Source: JBGTKH01 sp041744735
Lineage (GTDB): Bacteria > Planctomycetota > Planctomycetia > Pirellulales > Pirellulaceae
Reading direction: 5' to 3'
DNA length: 5,728 nt
NCBI GenBank assembly: GCA_041744735.1
Contig: JBGTKH010000394.1
Location: 1-5,728 of the forward strand
A model generated the notes under the pieces. It was given only the letters and a program-made list of their open reading frames with translations, had not been told where the DNA came from and searched no databases. Of the stretch, positions 1 through 5,546 are shown piece after piece (the stretch's first letter is position 1; each line of letters opens with the position of its first letter). A program made the position numbers and the translations under genes.

Positions 1-1
1 G

Positions 2-1627
2 ACAGTTACAGCCAACAGTTTCGGGGTCACTTTTGATCTCGACGTTAACAACGGCAACGACTTTCTCGTCTGCGTTAGAGGTCAAGACGAAACTGAAATC
101 GCCGAGTTGTTGGAAGCTGTCGGGTTTCAGCAAGATACGGACGTTCTCGACACCTGGTTCAGTTCCGCCCTCTGGCCTCATTCAACACTCGGTTGGCCAG
201 AGAATACGCCGGAGTTGGACTACTACTACCCAACCAGCGCTCTGATCACCAGCCGCGACATCATTACGCTGTGGGTGGCGCGGATGGTTTTGATAGGCTT
301 GAACAATCGCGGCGACGTCCCGTTTCGCGAGGTCTTCATTCATCCGAAGATTCTGGACGGCTACGGCGAGACGATGTCGAAGTCGAAGGGGAACGGCGTC
401 GATCCGCTGGATGTGATCGACAAGTTCGGGCCGGATGCGCTGCGGTACGGCTTGGCGTATCTGACGACCGAGACGCAGGACGTCCGCATGCCGGTGCAGT
501 TCGAGTGCCCGCATTGCGATGCGCTGATCGAGCAGACGAAGAAGAATCGCGAATTGGCTCGGGTCAAATGCACGAAGTGCGGCCAGGAGTTTTCCACACA
601 GTGGGCCAAGAAGCCCGAGGACACGGCGCTGCCGCGCGGGGCGGTGGTCAGCGAGCGGTTTGAGAACTCGCGCAACTTCTGCAACAAGCTGTGGAACGCC
701 TCGCGGTTCGCGCTGCTGAATCTGGGCGAGTTCACGCTGGCGCCTGTTGCGGACAATGAACTGGCCGTCGAAGACCGCTGGATTCTCAGTCGGCTGGCGA
801 CGGTTACGAAAGAAGTCACCGAGTCGCTCGAAGCGTATCACTACGCCGACGCCGCCCGCGCGCTGTACGATTTCGCCTGGGACGAGTTCTGCAGCTTCTA
901 CGTCGAGATGCTCAAAGGCCGCTTCCAAGACGCCGCGCAGCGCCCGGTCGCTCAGCGCGTCATGGCCCACACGCTGGACACACTGCTGCGTCTGCTGCAC
1001 CCGATGATCCCATTCATCACCGAAGAGGTCTGGCAACTGCTCGGCAAAGTCGCGCCCGAGCGCGGACTGACTCAACCGTCACCGGCGACCGAGAGCATCA
1101 TGATCGCCGCGTGGCCCGAGGCCGACTTGGCGCGGCAGGACGGCAAAATCGAAGCCCGCTTTTCCAAGTTCCAAGTCACGCTGAGCGCGCTGCGCGACAT
1201 CCGCGCTGGCCAAAACATTGCGTCGAGGCAGGTAATTCAGTTTGGTGCGCGTTGTGACGATGAGACCGCAGAAATGCTTAAGCCGATGGAGCCCTATTTC
1301 AAGACGATGGCAAATAGCATAACAACGGGGTGGGGATCGAACGTTCAACCGCCGCCGACCAACGCCACCGTCAGCCTGCCGGGTATGGAAATCTTCGTCG
1401 ACCTGAAAGACTTCATTAACGTCGAGGAAGAGATCGCTCGTCTGGAAAAGCAGATCCAGAATCTCGAAGGGCAGATCAAATCGAAGCAGGGCAAACTGGC
1501 CAACGCCAGTTTCGTCGAACGAGCCCCGGCCGACGTCGTTCAGCGCGAGCGAGACAGTCTGGCTCAACTCGAAGAGCAACTCTCATCCGCCCGCAAGGCG
1601 CTCGAGGAACTGACGCGGGGTCAGTAG
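2..1627 (+). CDS. valS: Valyl-tRNA synthetase, C-terminal part (5' end outside window)
   Basis: Class I aminoacyl-tRNA synthetase that charges tRNA-Val with valine in the cytoplasm. The frame is open from base 2 to a TAG at 1625-1627, giving 541 residues of a protein usually about 900-1000 long, so the HIGH motif and most of the editing domain lie upstream. In fragment numbering: the catalytic motif DTWFSSALWP is at residues 50-59; the KMSKS-type loop reads TMSKSKGN from residue 124 (base 371), with Thr in place of the first Lys. A CPHC...CTKC insertion occupies roughly residues 163-215, before the usual NFCNKLWNASRF segment. The anticodon-binding helical domain starts near residue 256 (VEDRWILSRL). 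A C-terminal coiled-coil arm spans about 474-538. The TTG at 107 is an internal Leu codon, not a start, because homology continues upstream. The gene converges on glgC. The identification is secure; only the insertion is unusual. Confidence 0.97.
   Translation, partial: TVTANSFGVTFDLDVNNGNDFLVCVRGQDETEIAELLEAVGFQQDTDVLDTWFSSALWPHSTLGWPENTPELDYYYPTSALITSRDIITLWVARMVLIGLNNRGDVPFREVFIHPKILDGYGETMSKSKGNGVDPLDVIDKFGPDALRYGLAYLTTETQDVRMPVQFECPHCDALIEQTKKNRELARVKCTKCGQEFSTQWAKKPEDTALPRGAVVSERFENSRNFCNKLWNASRFALLNLGEFTLAPVADNELAVEDRWILSRLATVTKEVTESLEAYHYADAARALYDFAWDEFCSFYVEMLKGRFQDAAQRPVAQRVMAHTLDTLLRLLHPMIPFITEEVWQLLGKVAPERGLTQPSPATESIMIAAWPEADLARQDGKIEARFSKFQVTLSALRDIRAGQNIASRQVIQFGARCDDETAEMLKPMEPYFKTMANSITTGWGSNVQPPPTNATVSLPGMEIFVDLKDFINVEEEIARLEKQIQNLEGQIKSKQGKLANASFVERAPADVVQRERDSLAQLEEQLSSARKALEELTRGQ
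506..580 (+). other. CxxC-x17-CxxC zinc-ribbon-like insertion within ValS
   Basis: Within the valS frame, Cys codons fall at 506, 515, 569 and 578, giving CPHC and CTKC separated by 17 residues. The pattern resembles a zinc ribbon. It interrupts the catalytic domain between the DALRYGLAYLTTETQDVR segment that follows the KMSKS loop and the ENSRNFCNKLWN segment. In the E. coli enzyme, as I recall it, these two segments are nearly adjacent, so about 50 residues are extra here. Metal binding is inferred from the Cys spacing only. Confidence 0.7.
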
Positions 1628-1630
1628 CAC

Positions 1631-1661
1631 TTTGGAGTGCGGCGACTCGTCGCCGCTTTGG
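1631..1661 (+). repeat. Hairpin repeat copy 1
   Basis: Flanks TTTGGAGT and TTTGG enclose a perfect stem, GCGGCGA (1639-1645) with TCGCCGC (1650-1656), and loop CTCG. It begins 3 bases after the valS stop codon. The tract after it (GGGATTTTGG) is only weakly T-rich. Confidence 0.85.
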
Positions 1662-1664
1662 GAT

Positions 1665-1695
1665 TTTGGAGTGCGGTGATGATTCACCGCTTTGG
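1665..1695 (+). repeat. Hairpin repeat copy 2
   Basis: Same flanks as copy 1. The perfect stem is GCGGTGA (1673-1679) with TCACCGC (1684-1690); the loop is TGAT. Relative to copy 1, a C-to-T change on one arm is matched by G-to-A on the other, so pairing is kept. Confidence 0.85.
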
Positions 1696-1741
1696 CAGTT
1701 TAGGATCTTCGGAGCAGGTTAGCGTTAACTAATCCAAAATT

Positions 1742-1773
1742 CCTAAAGCGGTAACGAGTTACCGCACTCCACA
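1742..1773 (-). repeat. Hairpin repeat copy 3 (inverted)
   Basis: Read on the - strand it starts TGTGGAGT and ends CTTTAGG. The perfect stem is formed by bases 1748-1754 and 1759-1765 (GCGGTAA with TTACCGC). The loop reads CTCG on the - strand, as in copy 1. It differs from copies 1 and 2 by paired substitutions. Confidence 0.85.
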
Positions 1774-1777
1774 AAGT

Positions 1778-1809
1778 CCTAAAGCGGCGACGAGTTGCGG
1801 CACTCCGAA
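1778..1809 (-). repeat. Hairpin repeat copy 4 (inverted, imperfect)
   Basis: Read on the - strand it starts TTCGGAGT and ends CTTTAGG, with loop CTCG. The arms are 1784-1790 and 1795-1801. They pair except for one G/G mismatch (1786/1799) and one G-T position (1789/1796). This is the most decayed of the four, and it begins 6 bases past the glgC stop codon on the - strand. Confidence 0.75.
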
Positions 1810-1815
1810 AAATGG

Positions 1816-3069
1816 TTACGCGACTTGTTCGGATTCGAGCATGTGCTCGACGCCGTCGGCTTTGGCGATGACGACGACGCCTCCGTCGCTGACCGTGAAG
1901 CCGCGGCGGCGTTCCAGGTCCAGGTCGTAGCCGATGCGGGCGCCGGGCGGGATCGTGACTCCCTTGTCGATAATCGCTCGGCGAATCATTGCACGGCGGC
2001 CGACGTCAACGCCTTCGAACAGGATTGAATCCTCGATGTGAGCGTAGCTGTTCACGCGCACTTGTGGACCGAGGATGCTACGCTCGACGTGACCGCCGGA
2101 CACGATGCAGCCCTGGCAGACGATGCTGTCCAGCGCCCGGCCTTGCCGCTCCTTGTCCCCTTTGCTGCCGAAGACAAACTTGGGCGGCGGCAGGTTCTGC
2201 TGATAGGTACGAATCAGCCACTCGTCGTCGTACATATTTAACAGGGGGTCGATGCCGACCAGGTCCATGTTGGCTTCAAAGTACGCATCCAGTGTCCCCA
2301 CGTCGCGCCAGTACGCATCGCTCTTGCGGTTTTCGTCGCGGAAGGGAAACGCAAACACGCGGTGCGTGTCGATGATCGACGGGATGATGTTGCGGCCGAA
2401 GTCATGAGCGCTGTCGGGCCGCGTGGCGTCCAGGCACAGTTGCTCGAACAGGAACCGTGCCGTGAACACGTAGATGCCCATCGACGACAGACAGTGTTTG
2501 TCGTCGCCGGGAATCGTCTTTGGGTTGGGCGGTTTCTCCTCAAAGCCCACGATCCGCTGGTCGGAGTCGATTTGCATCACGCCGAACTGCCGCGCGTCGT
2601 TGACATCCACGCGCAGAGCACCGATGGTCAGGTCGGCGCCGACCTCCTGAAGGTATTCGACCATCGTGCGATAGTTCATCTTGTAGATGTGATCGCCGGC
2701 CAGGATGACCACGTAATCGGGCCGCTCTTTTTCCAGCGTGTAGATGTTTTGGTACACGGCGTCGGCGGTGCCTTGGTACCAGTGTTCGTCGATGCGCTGC
2801 TGCGGCGGGACGACGTCGATGAACTCGCCCAGTTCACGGCAGAAAAAATGCCGCCAGCCGAGGTTGATGTGCCGGTCCAGGCTCATGGCCTTGTACTGCG
2901 TCAGCACCAGCATCTTCCGCAGGCCGCTGTTCAGGCAGTTGGACAAGGAGAAATCAATGATGCGATAGTTGCCGCCGAACGGCACGGCGGGCTTGGCACG
3001 GTCGCGAGTCAGCGGCTCCAGCCGCGATCCCTTGCCTCCCGCCAATACGACCGCCAGCGCGTTGTTCAT
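1816..3069 (-). CDS. glgC: Glucose-1-phosphate adenylyltransferase (ADP-glucose pyrophosphorylase)
   Basis: Makes ADP-glucose and pyrophosphate from ATP and glucose 1-phosphate, the committed step of bacterial glycogen synthesis, as a cytoplasmic tetramer. The 417 residues fit the family length. The N-terminal nucleotidyltransferase fold shows the ATP loop LAGGKGSRLEPLT (9-21), RAKPAVPFGG (24-33), the WYQGTADAV segment (97-105), and LAGDHIYK with catalytic Asp126. FEEKP (176-180) contains the glucose-1-phosphate Lys179, followed by SMGIYVF (196-202) and YWRDVGT. The C-terminal left-handed beta-helix contains VRVNSYAHIEDSIL and ends IGYD...VVVIAKAD. I chose the ATG at 3069 because GGAG lies 8 nt upstream and the motif alignment begins there. 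An in-frame ATG at 3117 would add 16 unconserved residues with no clear ribosome site. The gene lies 49 bp after asnB on the same strand, so an operon is likely. E. coli activator residue Lys39 appears to be Asp23 here, so allosteric control may differ. Confidence 0.96.
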   Translation of the reverse strand: MNNALAVVLAGGKGSRLEPLTRDRAKPAVPFGGNYRIIDFSLSNCLNSGLRKMLVLTQYKAMSLDRHINLGWRHFFCRELGEFIDVVPPQQRIDEHWYQGTADAVYQNIYTLEKERPDYVVILAGDHIYKMNYRTMVEYLQEVGADLTIGALRVDVNDARQFGVMQIDSDQRIVGFEEKPPNPKTIPGDDKHCLSSMGIYVFTARFLFEQLCLDATRPDSAHDFGRNIIPSIIDTHRVFAFPFRDENRKSDAYWRDVGTLDAYFEANMDLVGIDPLLNMYDDEWLIRTYQQNLPPPKFVFGSKGDKERQGRALDSIVCQGCIVSGGHVERSILGPQVRVNSYAHIEDSILFEGVDVGRRAMIRRAIIDKGVTIPPGARIGYDLDLERRRGFTVSDGGVVVIAKADGVEHMLESEQVA

Positions 3070-3077
3070 GATGTATG

Positions 3078-3081
3078 CTCC
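3078..3081 (-). promoter_or_regulatory. Ribosome binding site deciding the glgC start
   Basis: GGAG on the - strand, 8 nt before the ATG at 3069-3067. The alternative upstream ATG at 3117 has no comparable purine-rich site before it. The same 8-nt spacing is seen for parD and parE. Confidence 0.7.
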
Positions 3082-3118
3082 GTCAAGATGAGTCCGTTGG
3101 TCCGAATTTGCCCGCATT

Positions 3119-5077
3119 CTAACGGCTTCGCGCCGCAGACTGAATAGGGGACGAATCGACGCTGTTTGAGGCGCTCCATTGCTTCAGCCACAGTTCGAAG
3201 ATCAGCAGCGCCCACAGGCGGTAACTGTGGTCAAACGCTGCCGACTCGTGTTCCTGAACGAGGCGCGCAACCACTTCGCCGCGGAAGTAGCGGCGGCTGT
3301 GGGCCGATTCCGCCAGCAGCACGTCGTGAGTCATCTCGCGCAGCTCGTTGCGGAACCAGTGGTCCAGCGGCACGCCGAAGCCCATTTTCGGCCGCGTCCA
3401 AATTTCTCGCGGCAGCAGATCGCCGAACGCTTGCCGCAACAGCCGCTTACCGCGCCCCCAGCGATATTTCAGCCTCCGCGGCAACGACGTGGTTAGTTCC
3501 ACCACGCGATAGTCCAGCATCGGTTGGCGGCATTCCAGGCCGTGGGCCATCGACGCGATGTCGACTTTCGTCATGAGATCGCACGGCAGATAGGTGACCA
3601 AATCCGCCAGCGAGGCGGCTGTGATCGGATCTCGCTTCGAGGCACGGGTCCAAGCCGATTGCAAAAAAGAAAAAGGATCGGAGTCGGGTAGTTCGGCGAG
3701 AAACTCGTCGCAGTACAGCGCGGCCCGGCGGGATTCGTTGAAAATGGCAATCCATTCCAGGTAGCGGCGCTGCGGCGAGAGGGCCAACGACTCGCTAAAA
3801 CGTTTGAAGCGCCGCAGCACCGACTTCTGCCGGGAGCCGGGTAACGATTGCCAGAACTTCGCGGCCAGTACGCGGCGCAGCGGACCGAGCCGATCGATCC
3901 AGCCGCCCAGCGCCACGGCGCGATATCGCGGATAACCGGCGAACAGTTCATCGCCGCCGTCGCCGGTGAGCGCGACGGTTACATGCTCCCGCGTCATTTG
4001 CGACACGTACCACGTGGGAATCGCGGAGCTGTCGGCAAAGGGCTCGTCATAATGCCAAATGAGCTTTGGCAATATGTCAACGGCGTCGGGCGTGACTTGG
4101 AATTCGTGATGGTCGGTCTTCAAGTGCTGAGCGACTTGGCGGGCGTAACGTGTCTCGTCATACTCCGGTACGGAAAAGCCGATGCTGAACGTTTTTACCG
4201 GCTCGGCCGATTGCTGTTGCATTAGCGCAACGGTGAGCGATGAATCGACGCCGCCCGAAAGGAACGCACCGAGCGGCACGTCGCTGCGCATGCGGAGTTG
4301 CACGGCGGACGTGAGTGTCTCCCGTAGCGCCGCGACAGCGTCGGCTTCGCTGATTCGCCGCTCAAAATTAAAGTCCGGCTGCCAATACGATTTCACTTGC
4401 AGCCGGCCATCTTGAAACACGGCCCAGTGACCGGGCGGCAGCTTGCGAATGCCGCGAAAGATGGTGTTAGGATGAGGGATGTATTGATACGTCAGGTACT
4501 CATCGACGGCACTGGGGTCGATGTCGCGCGGCAGACCGGGAACTTCGAGCAAACTTTTCAATTCGCTGGCGAACAATAGCCGCTGAGGCTCGGCACGGTA
4601 GACGAGCGGCTTCTTACCCAGCCGGTCGCGAGCCAGCACCAGCCGCCGCCGCGCGGCGTCCCAGATGGCGACGGCGAACATGCCGTTGAGATGCGAAAAG
4701 CAATTGAGCCCTTCGTCTTCGTACAGGTGCACAACCGTTTCCGTGTCGCTGTGCGTGCGGAACGTGTGTCCCGCGCCTTCCAGCCGATGACGCAGCGACT
4801 CGAAGTTATACACCTCGCCGTTGCAAACGACCCACACGCTGCCGTCTTCATTCGATATCGGCTGCGCGCCGGTTTCCAAATCGATGATCGCCAGCCGCCG
4901 AAATCCCAACGCCACGCCGGGCAGCGATTCATACGGCGGCCGCAGACGGAATTCGCTGAGATATTTTCCCTGATCGTCCGGCCCCCGATGCCGCAACACG
5001 TCGGTCATCCGCGCCAACACCGGCGGCTCGATGCCCAGCTTCGGATCCGTCCAAATTGCACCGGTGATGCCGCACAT
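3119..5077 (-). CDS. asnB: Asparagine synthetase, glutamine-hydrolysing (AsnB type)
   Basis: Two-domain cytoplasmic amidotransferase: glutamine is hydrolysed in the N-terminal domain, and the ammonia amidates an ATP-activated aspartate in the C-terminal domain. The protein starts MCGI, giving the nucleophile Cys2 after Met removal, which fixes the start. Class II glutaminase signatures follow: RHRGPDD (29-35), RRLAIIDL (60-67), NGEVYN (86-91) and SDTET (110-114). The synthetase domain has the PP-loop SGGVDSS (274-280), DEPFADSSAIPT (344-355), GDGGDELFAGY (372-382) and a KVDIASMAHGLECRQPMLD segment (504-522). Its 652 residues exceed E. coli AsnB (about 554) and are closer to the longer Bacillus-type forms; the last ~20 residues look like a variable tail. 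Only a weak GAG ribosome site precedes the ATG. It is first of an apparent asnB-glgC unit. All catalytic motifs are intact. Paralogues in this family amidate cell-surface or other substrates, so asparagine is the default but unproven product. Confidence 0.94.
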   Translation of the reverse strand: MCGITGAIWTDPKLGIEPPVLARMTDVLRHRGPDDQGKYLSEFRLRPPYESLPGVALGFRRLAIIDLETGAQPISNEDGSVWVVCNGEVYNFESLRHRLEGAGHTFRTHSDTETVVHLYEDEGLNCFSHLNGMFAVAIWDAARRRLVLARDRLGKKPLVYRAEPQRLLFASELKSLLEVPGLPRDIDPSAVDEYLTYQYIPHPNTIFRGIRKLPPGHWAVFQDGRLQVKSYWQPDFNFERRISEADAVAALRETLTSAVQLRMRSDVPLGAFLSGGVDSSLTVALMQQQSAEPVKTFSIGFSVPEYDETRYARQVAQHLKTDHHEFQVTPDAVDILPKLIWHYDEPFADSSAIPTWYVSQMTREHVTVALTGDGGDELFAGYPRYRAVALGGWIDRLGPLRRVLAAKFWQSLPGSRQKSVLRRFKRFSESLALSPQRRYLEWIAIFNESRRAALYCDEFLAELPDSDPFSFLQSAWTRASKRDPITAASLADLVTYLPCDLMTKVDIASMAHGLECRQPMLDYRVVELTTSLPRRLKYRWGRGKRLLRQAFGDLLPREIWTRPKMGFGVPLDHWFRNELREMTHDVLLAESAHSRRYFRGEVVARLVQEHESAAFDHSYRLWALLIFELWLKQWSASNSVDSSPIQSAARSR

Positions 5078-5131
5078 GCAATCGCTCGATTACCGAAAGG
5101 GTAAATGGGGCCAGCCAAGAGGATTGGTTTT

Positions 5132-5144
5132 ATCGGTTTGTGCA
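5132..5144 (+). repeat. Direct repeat, left copy, in the asnB-parD intergenic region
   Basis: ATCGGTTTGTGCA matches ATCGGTTCGTGCA at 5201-5213 in 12 of 13 positions; the starts are 69 bp apart. The right copy overlaps the end of the TATAAT box. It could be a paired operator, but chance cannot be excluded. Confidence 0.45.
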
Positions 5145-5173
5145 GCGGCCGACAACTGGCAATTGACCTGCGA

Positions 5174-5202
5174 GTGACTTTATCGTCATGGACGTTTATA
5201 AT
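5174..5202 (+). promoter_or_regulatory. Candidate sigma-70 type promoter for parD-parE
   Basis: A perfect -10 box TATAAT (5197-5202) lies 17 bp after GTGACT (5174-5179), which matches four of six bases of the -35 consensus. Transcription would start near 5209, leaving an untranslated leader of about 86 nt before the parD ATG. A better-looking -35, TTGACC at 5163-5168, is 28 bp away and too far to pair with it. Confidence 0.5.
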
Positions 5203-5213
5203 CGGTTCGTGCA
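5201..5213 (+). repeat. Direct repeat, right copy, overlapping the promoter
   Basis: ATCGGTTCGTGCA, partner of the copy at 5132-5144. It overlaps the last two bases of the TATAAT box and covers the expected transcription start, the usual place for a repressor to block RNA polymerase. Confidence 0.45.
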
Positions 5214-5243
5214 ATCTTCCATTCCGCATATGTAATGTCGCTC

Positions 5244-5265
5244 GTTGCAATGGCGTTGCGATGGC
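5244..5265 (+). repeat. Tandem 11-bp direct repeat in the parD leader
   Basis: GTTGCAATGGC (5244-5254) is followed without a gap by GTTGCGATGGC (5255-5265), with one mismatch. The 11-bp period is about one helical turn, which suits tandem binding of a ribbon-helix-helix dimer such as ParD. Operator function is inferred. Confidence 0.5.
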
Positions 5266-5294
5266 ATTCTCGCATTACGATTGAGGACACGCAC

Positions 5295-5546
5295 ATGGCC
5301 ACGCTAAACATCAACATTCCTGATTCGGTGGAACAGTTTGTGGCGACCAAGGTCGCCCAGGGGGGCTATTCGACGCCCAGCGAATTCATCGTTGATGTTT
5401 TGCAGCTCTTCCAGCAGCGAGACGGCATCGAACAAAAGCTGCTGGCCGCGATTGACAACAACGACTTTGAGGAAGTCACACCTGCCCTTTGGGATCGCTT
5501 ACGTGAGCGAGCTTCGCAAGGAAGCGGCAATCATGGCTCTTCCTAA
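5295..5546 (+). CDS. parD: ParD-like type II antitoxin (ribbon-helix-helix)
   Basis: A predicted 83-residue antitoxin that would bind and neutralise the ParE-like toxin encoded next to it and repress their shared promoter. The N-terminus MATLNINIPDSVEQFVATKV has the alternating pattern of a beta strand plus helix as in RHH DNA-binding proteins. It is followed by GGYSTPSEFIVDVL, the family's turn and second helix (residues about 22-35). The C-terminal part is charged and variable, as expected of the toxin-binding tail. I chose the ATG at 5295 because GAGG (5283-5286) lies 8 nt upstream and the strand motif begins at once. An in-frame ATG at 5235 would add 20 residues with no family resemblance. 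The stop overlaps the toxin start by 14 nt. The family call rests on recognised pattern, not on a search. Confidence 0.85.
   Translation: MATLNINIPDSVEQFVATKVAQGGYSTPSEFIVDVLQLFQQRDGIEQKLLAAIDNNDFEEVTPALWDRLRERASQGSGNHGSS
5518..5524 (+). promoter_or_regulatory. Ribosome binding site for the ParE-like toxin
   Basis: AAGGAAG inside the 3' end of parD, 8 nt before the ATG at 5533. It supports an overlapping downstream gene with its own initiation signal. Confidence 0.6.

Larger units (their letters stand above)
1628..1815. repeat. Intergenic hairpin-repeat cluster between convergent valS and glgC
   Basis: This gap holds four copies of one element, each with a 7-bp stem and a 4-nt loop. Two copies lie in + orientation (1631-1661, 1665-1695) and two in - orientation (1742-1773, 1778-1809). 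The normalised consensus is GGAGTGCGGYRA, a 4-base loop (mostly CTCG), then TYRCCGCTTTRGG. Because the two pairs face each other, the whole region is also a large imperfect palindrome that could fold as four small hairpins or one long stem. The position between two gene ends suggests a bidirectional terminator or 3'-end stabiliser, but no long U-run follows any stem, so intrinsic termination is uncertain. Confidence 0.85.

Noticed and set aside
33..245. Small + strand frame at the left edge
   Set aside because: Overlaps the valS coding frame, whose homology (DTWFSSALWP) covers the same bases; low-complexity Ser/Thr translation.
182..1075. 297-codon open frame on the - strand opposite valS
   Set aside because: It lies fully antisense to a confidently identified gene. 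Its Arg/Gln/Val-rich translation is typical of the antisense of GC-rich codons, with no recognisable domain.
1631..1670. Classical intrinsic terminator after valS
   Set aside because: The stem is good but only a short mixed T/G tract follows. Left as a possible role of the repeat rather than called as a terminator.
1628..1815. CRISPR array
   Set aside because: The repeats are in both orientations, with irregular spacing and no spacer-like unique segments of constant length.
3070..3117. Longer glgC start at the ATG 3117
   Set aside because: The added 16 residues do not resemble GlgC N-termini and lack a ribosome site, while the ATG at 3069 has GGAG at 8 nt.
2362..3147. 261-codon open frame on the + strand opposite glgC
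   Set aside because: Antisense shadow of glgC; rich in His, Val and Asp from reverse-read codons, with no motif or ribosome site.
5163..5168. TTGACC as the -35 box of the parDE promoter
   Set aside because: It is 28 bp from the TATAAT box, well outside the usual 16-18 bp; GTGACT at 17 bp is the better fit despite a weaker match.
5078..5230. Promoter for asnB on the - strand
   Set aside because: Only poor -35/-10 pairs with wrong spacing were seen; a promoter must exist here or use other elements, but I cannot place it.
5005..5250. 81-codon - strand frame crossing the asnB start and the intergenic region
   Set aside because: Its 3' half overlaps asnB in another frame and its 5' half overlaps the parDE promoter; the translation shows no family pattern.
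5235..5294. Longer parD start at the ATG 5235
   Set aside because: The extra residues are not RHH-like and include the tandem DNA repeat; the ATG at 5295 has GAGG at 8 nt.
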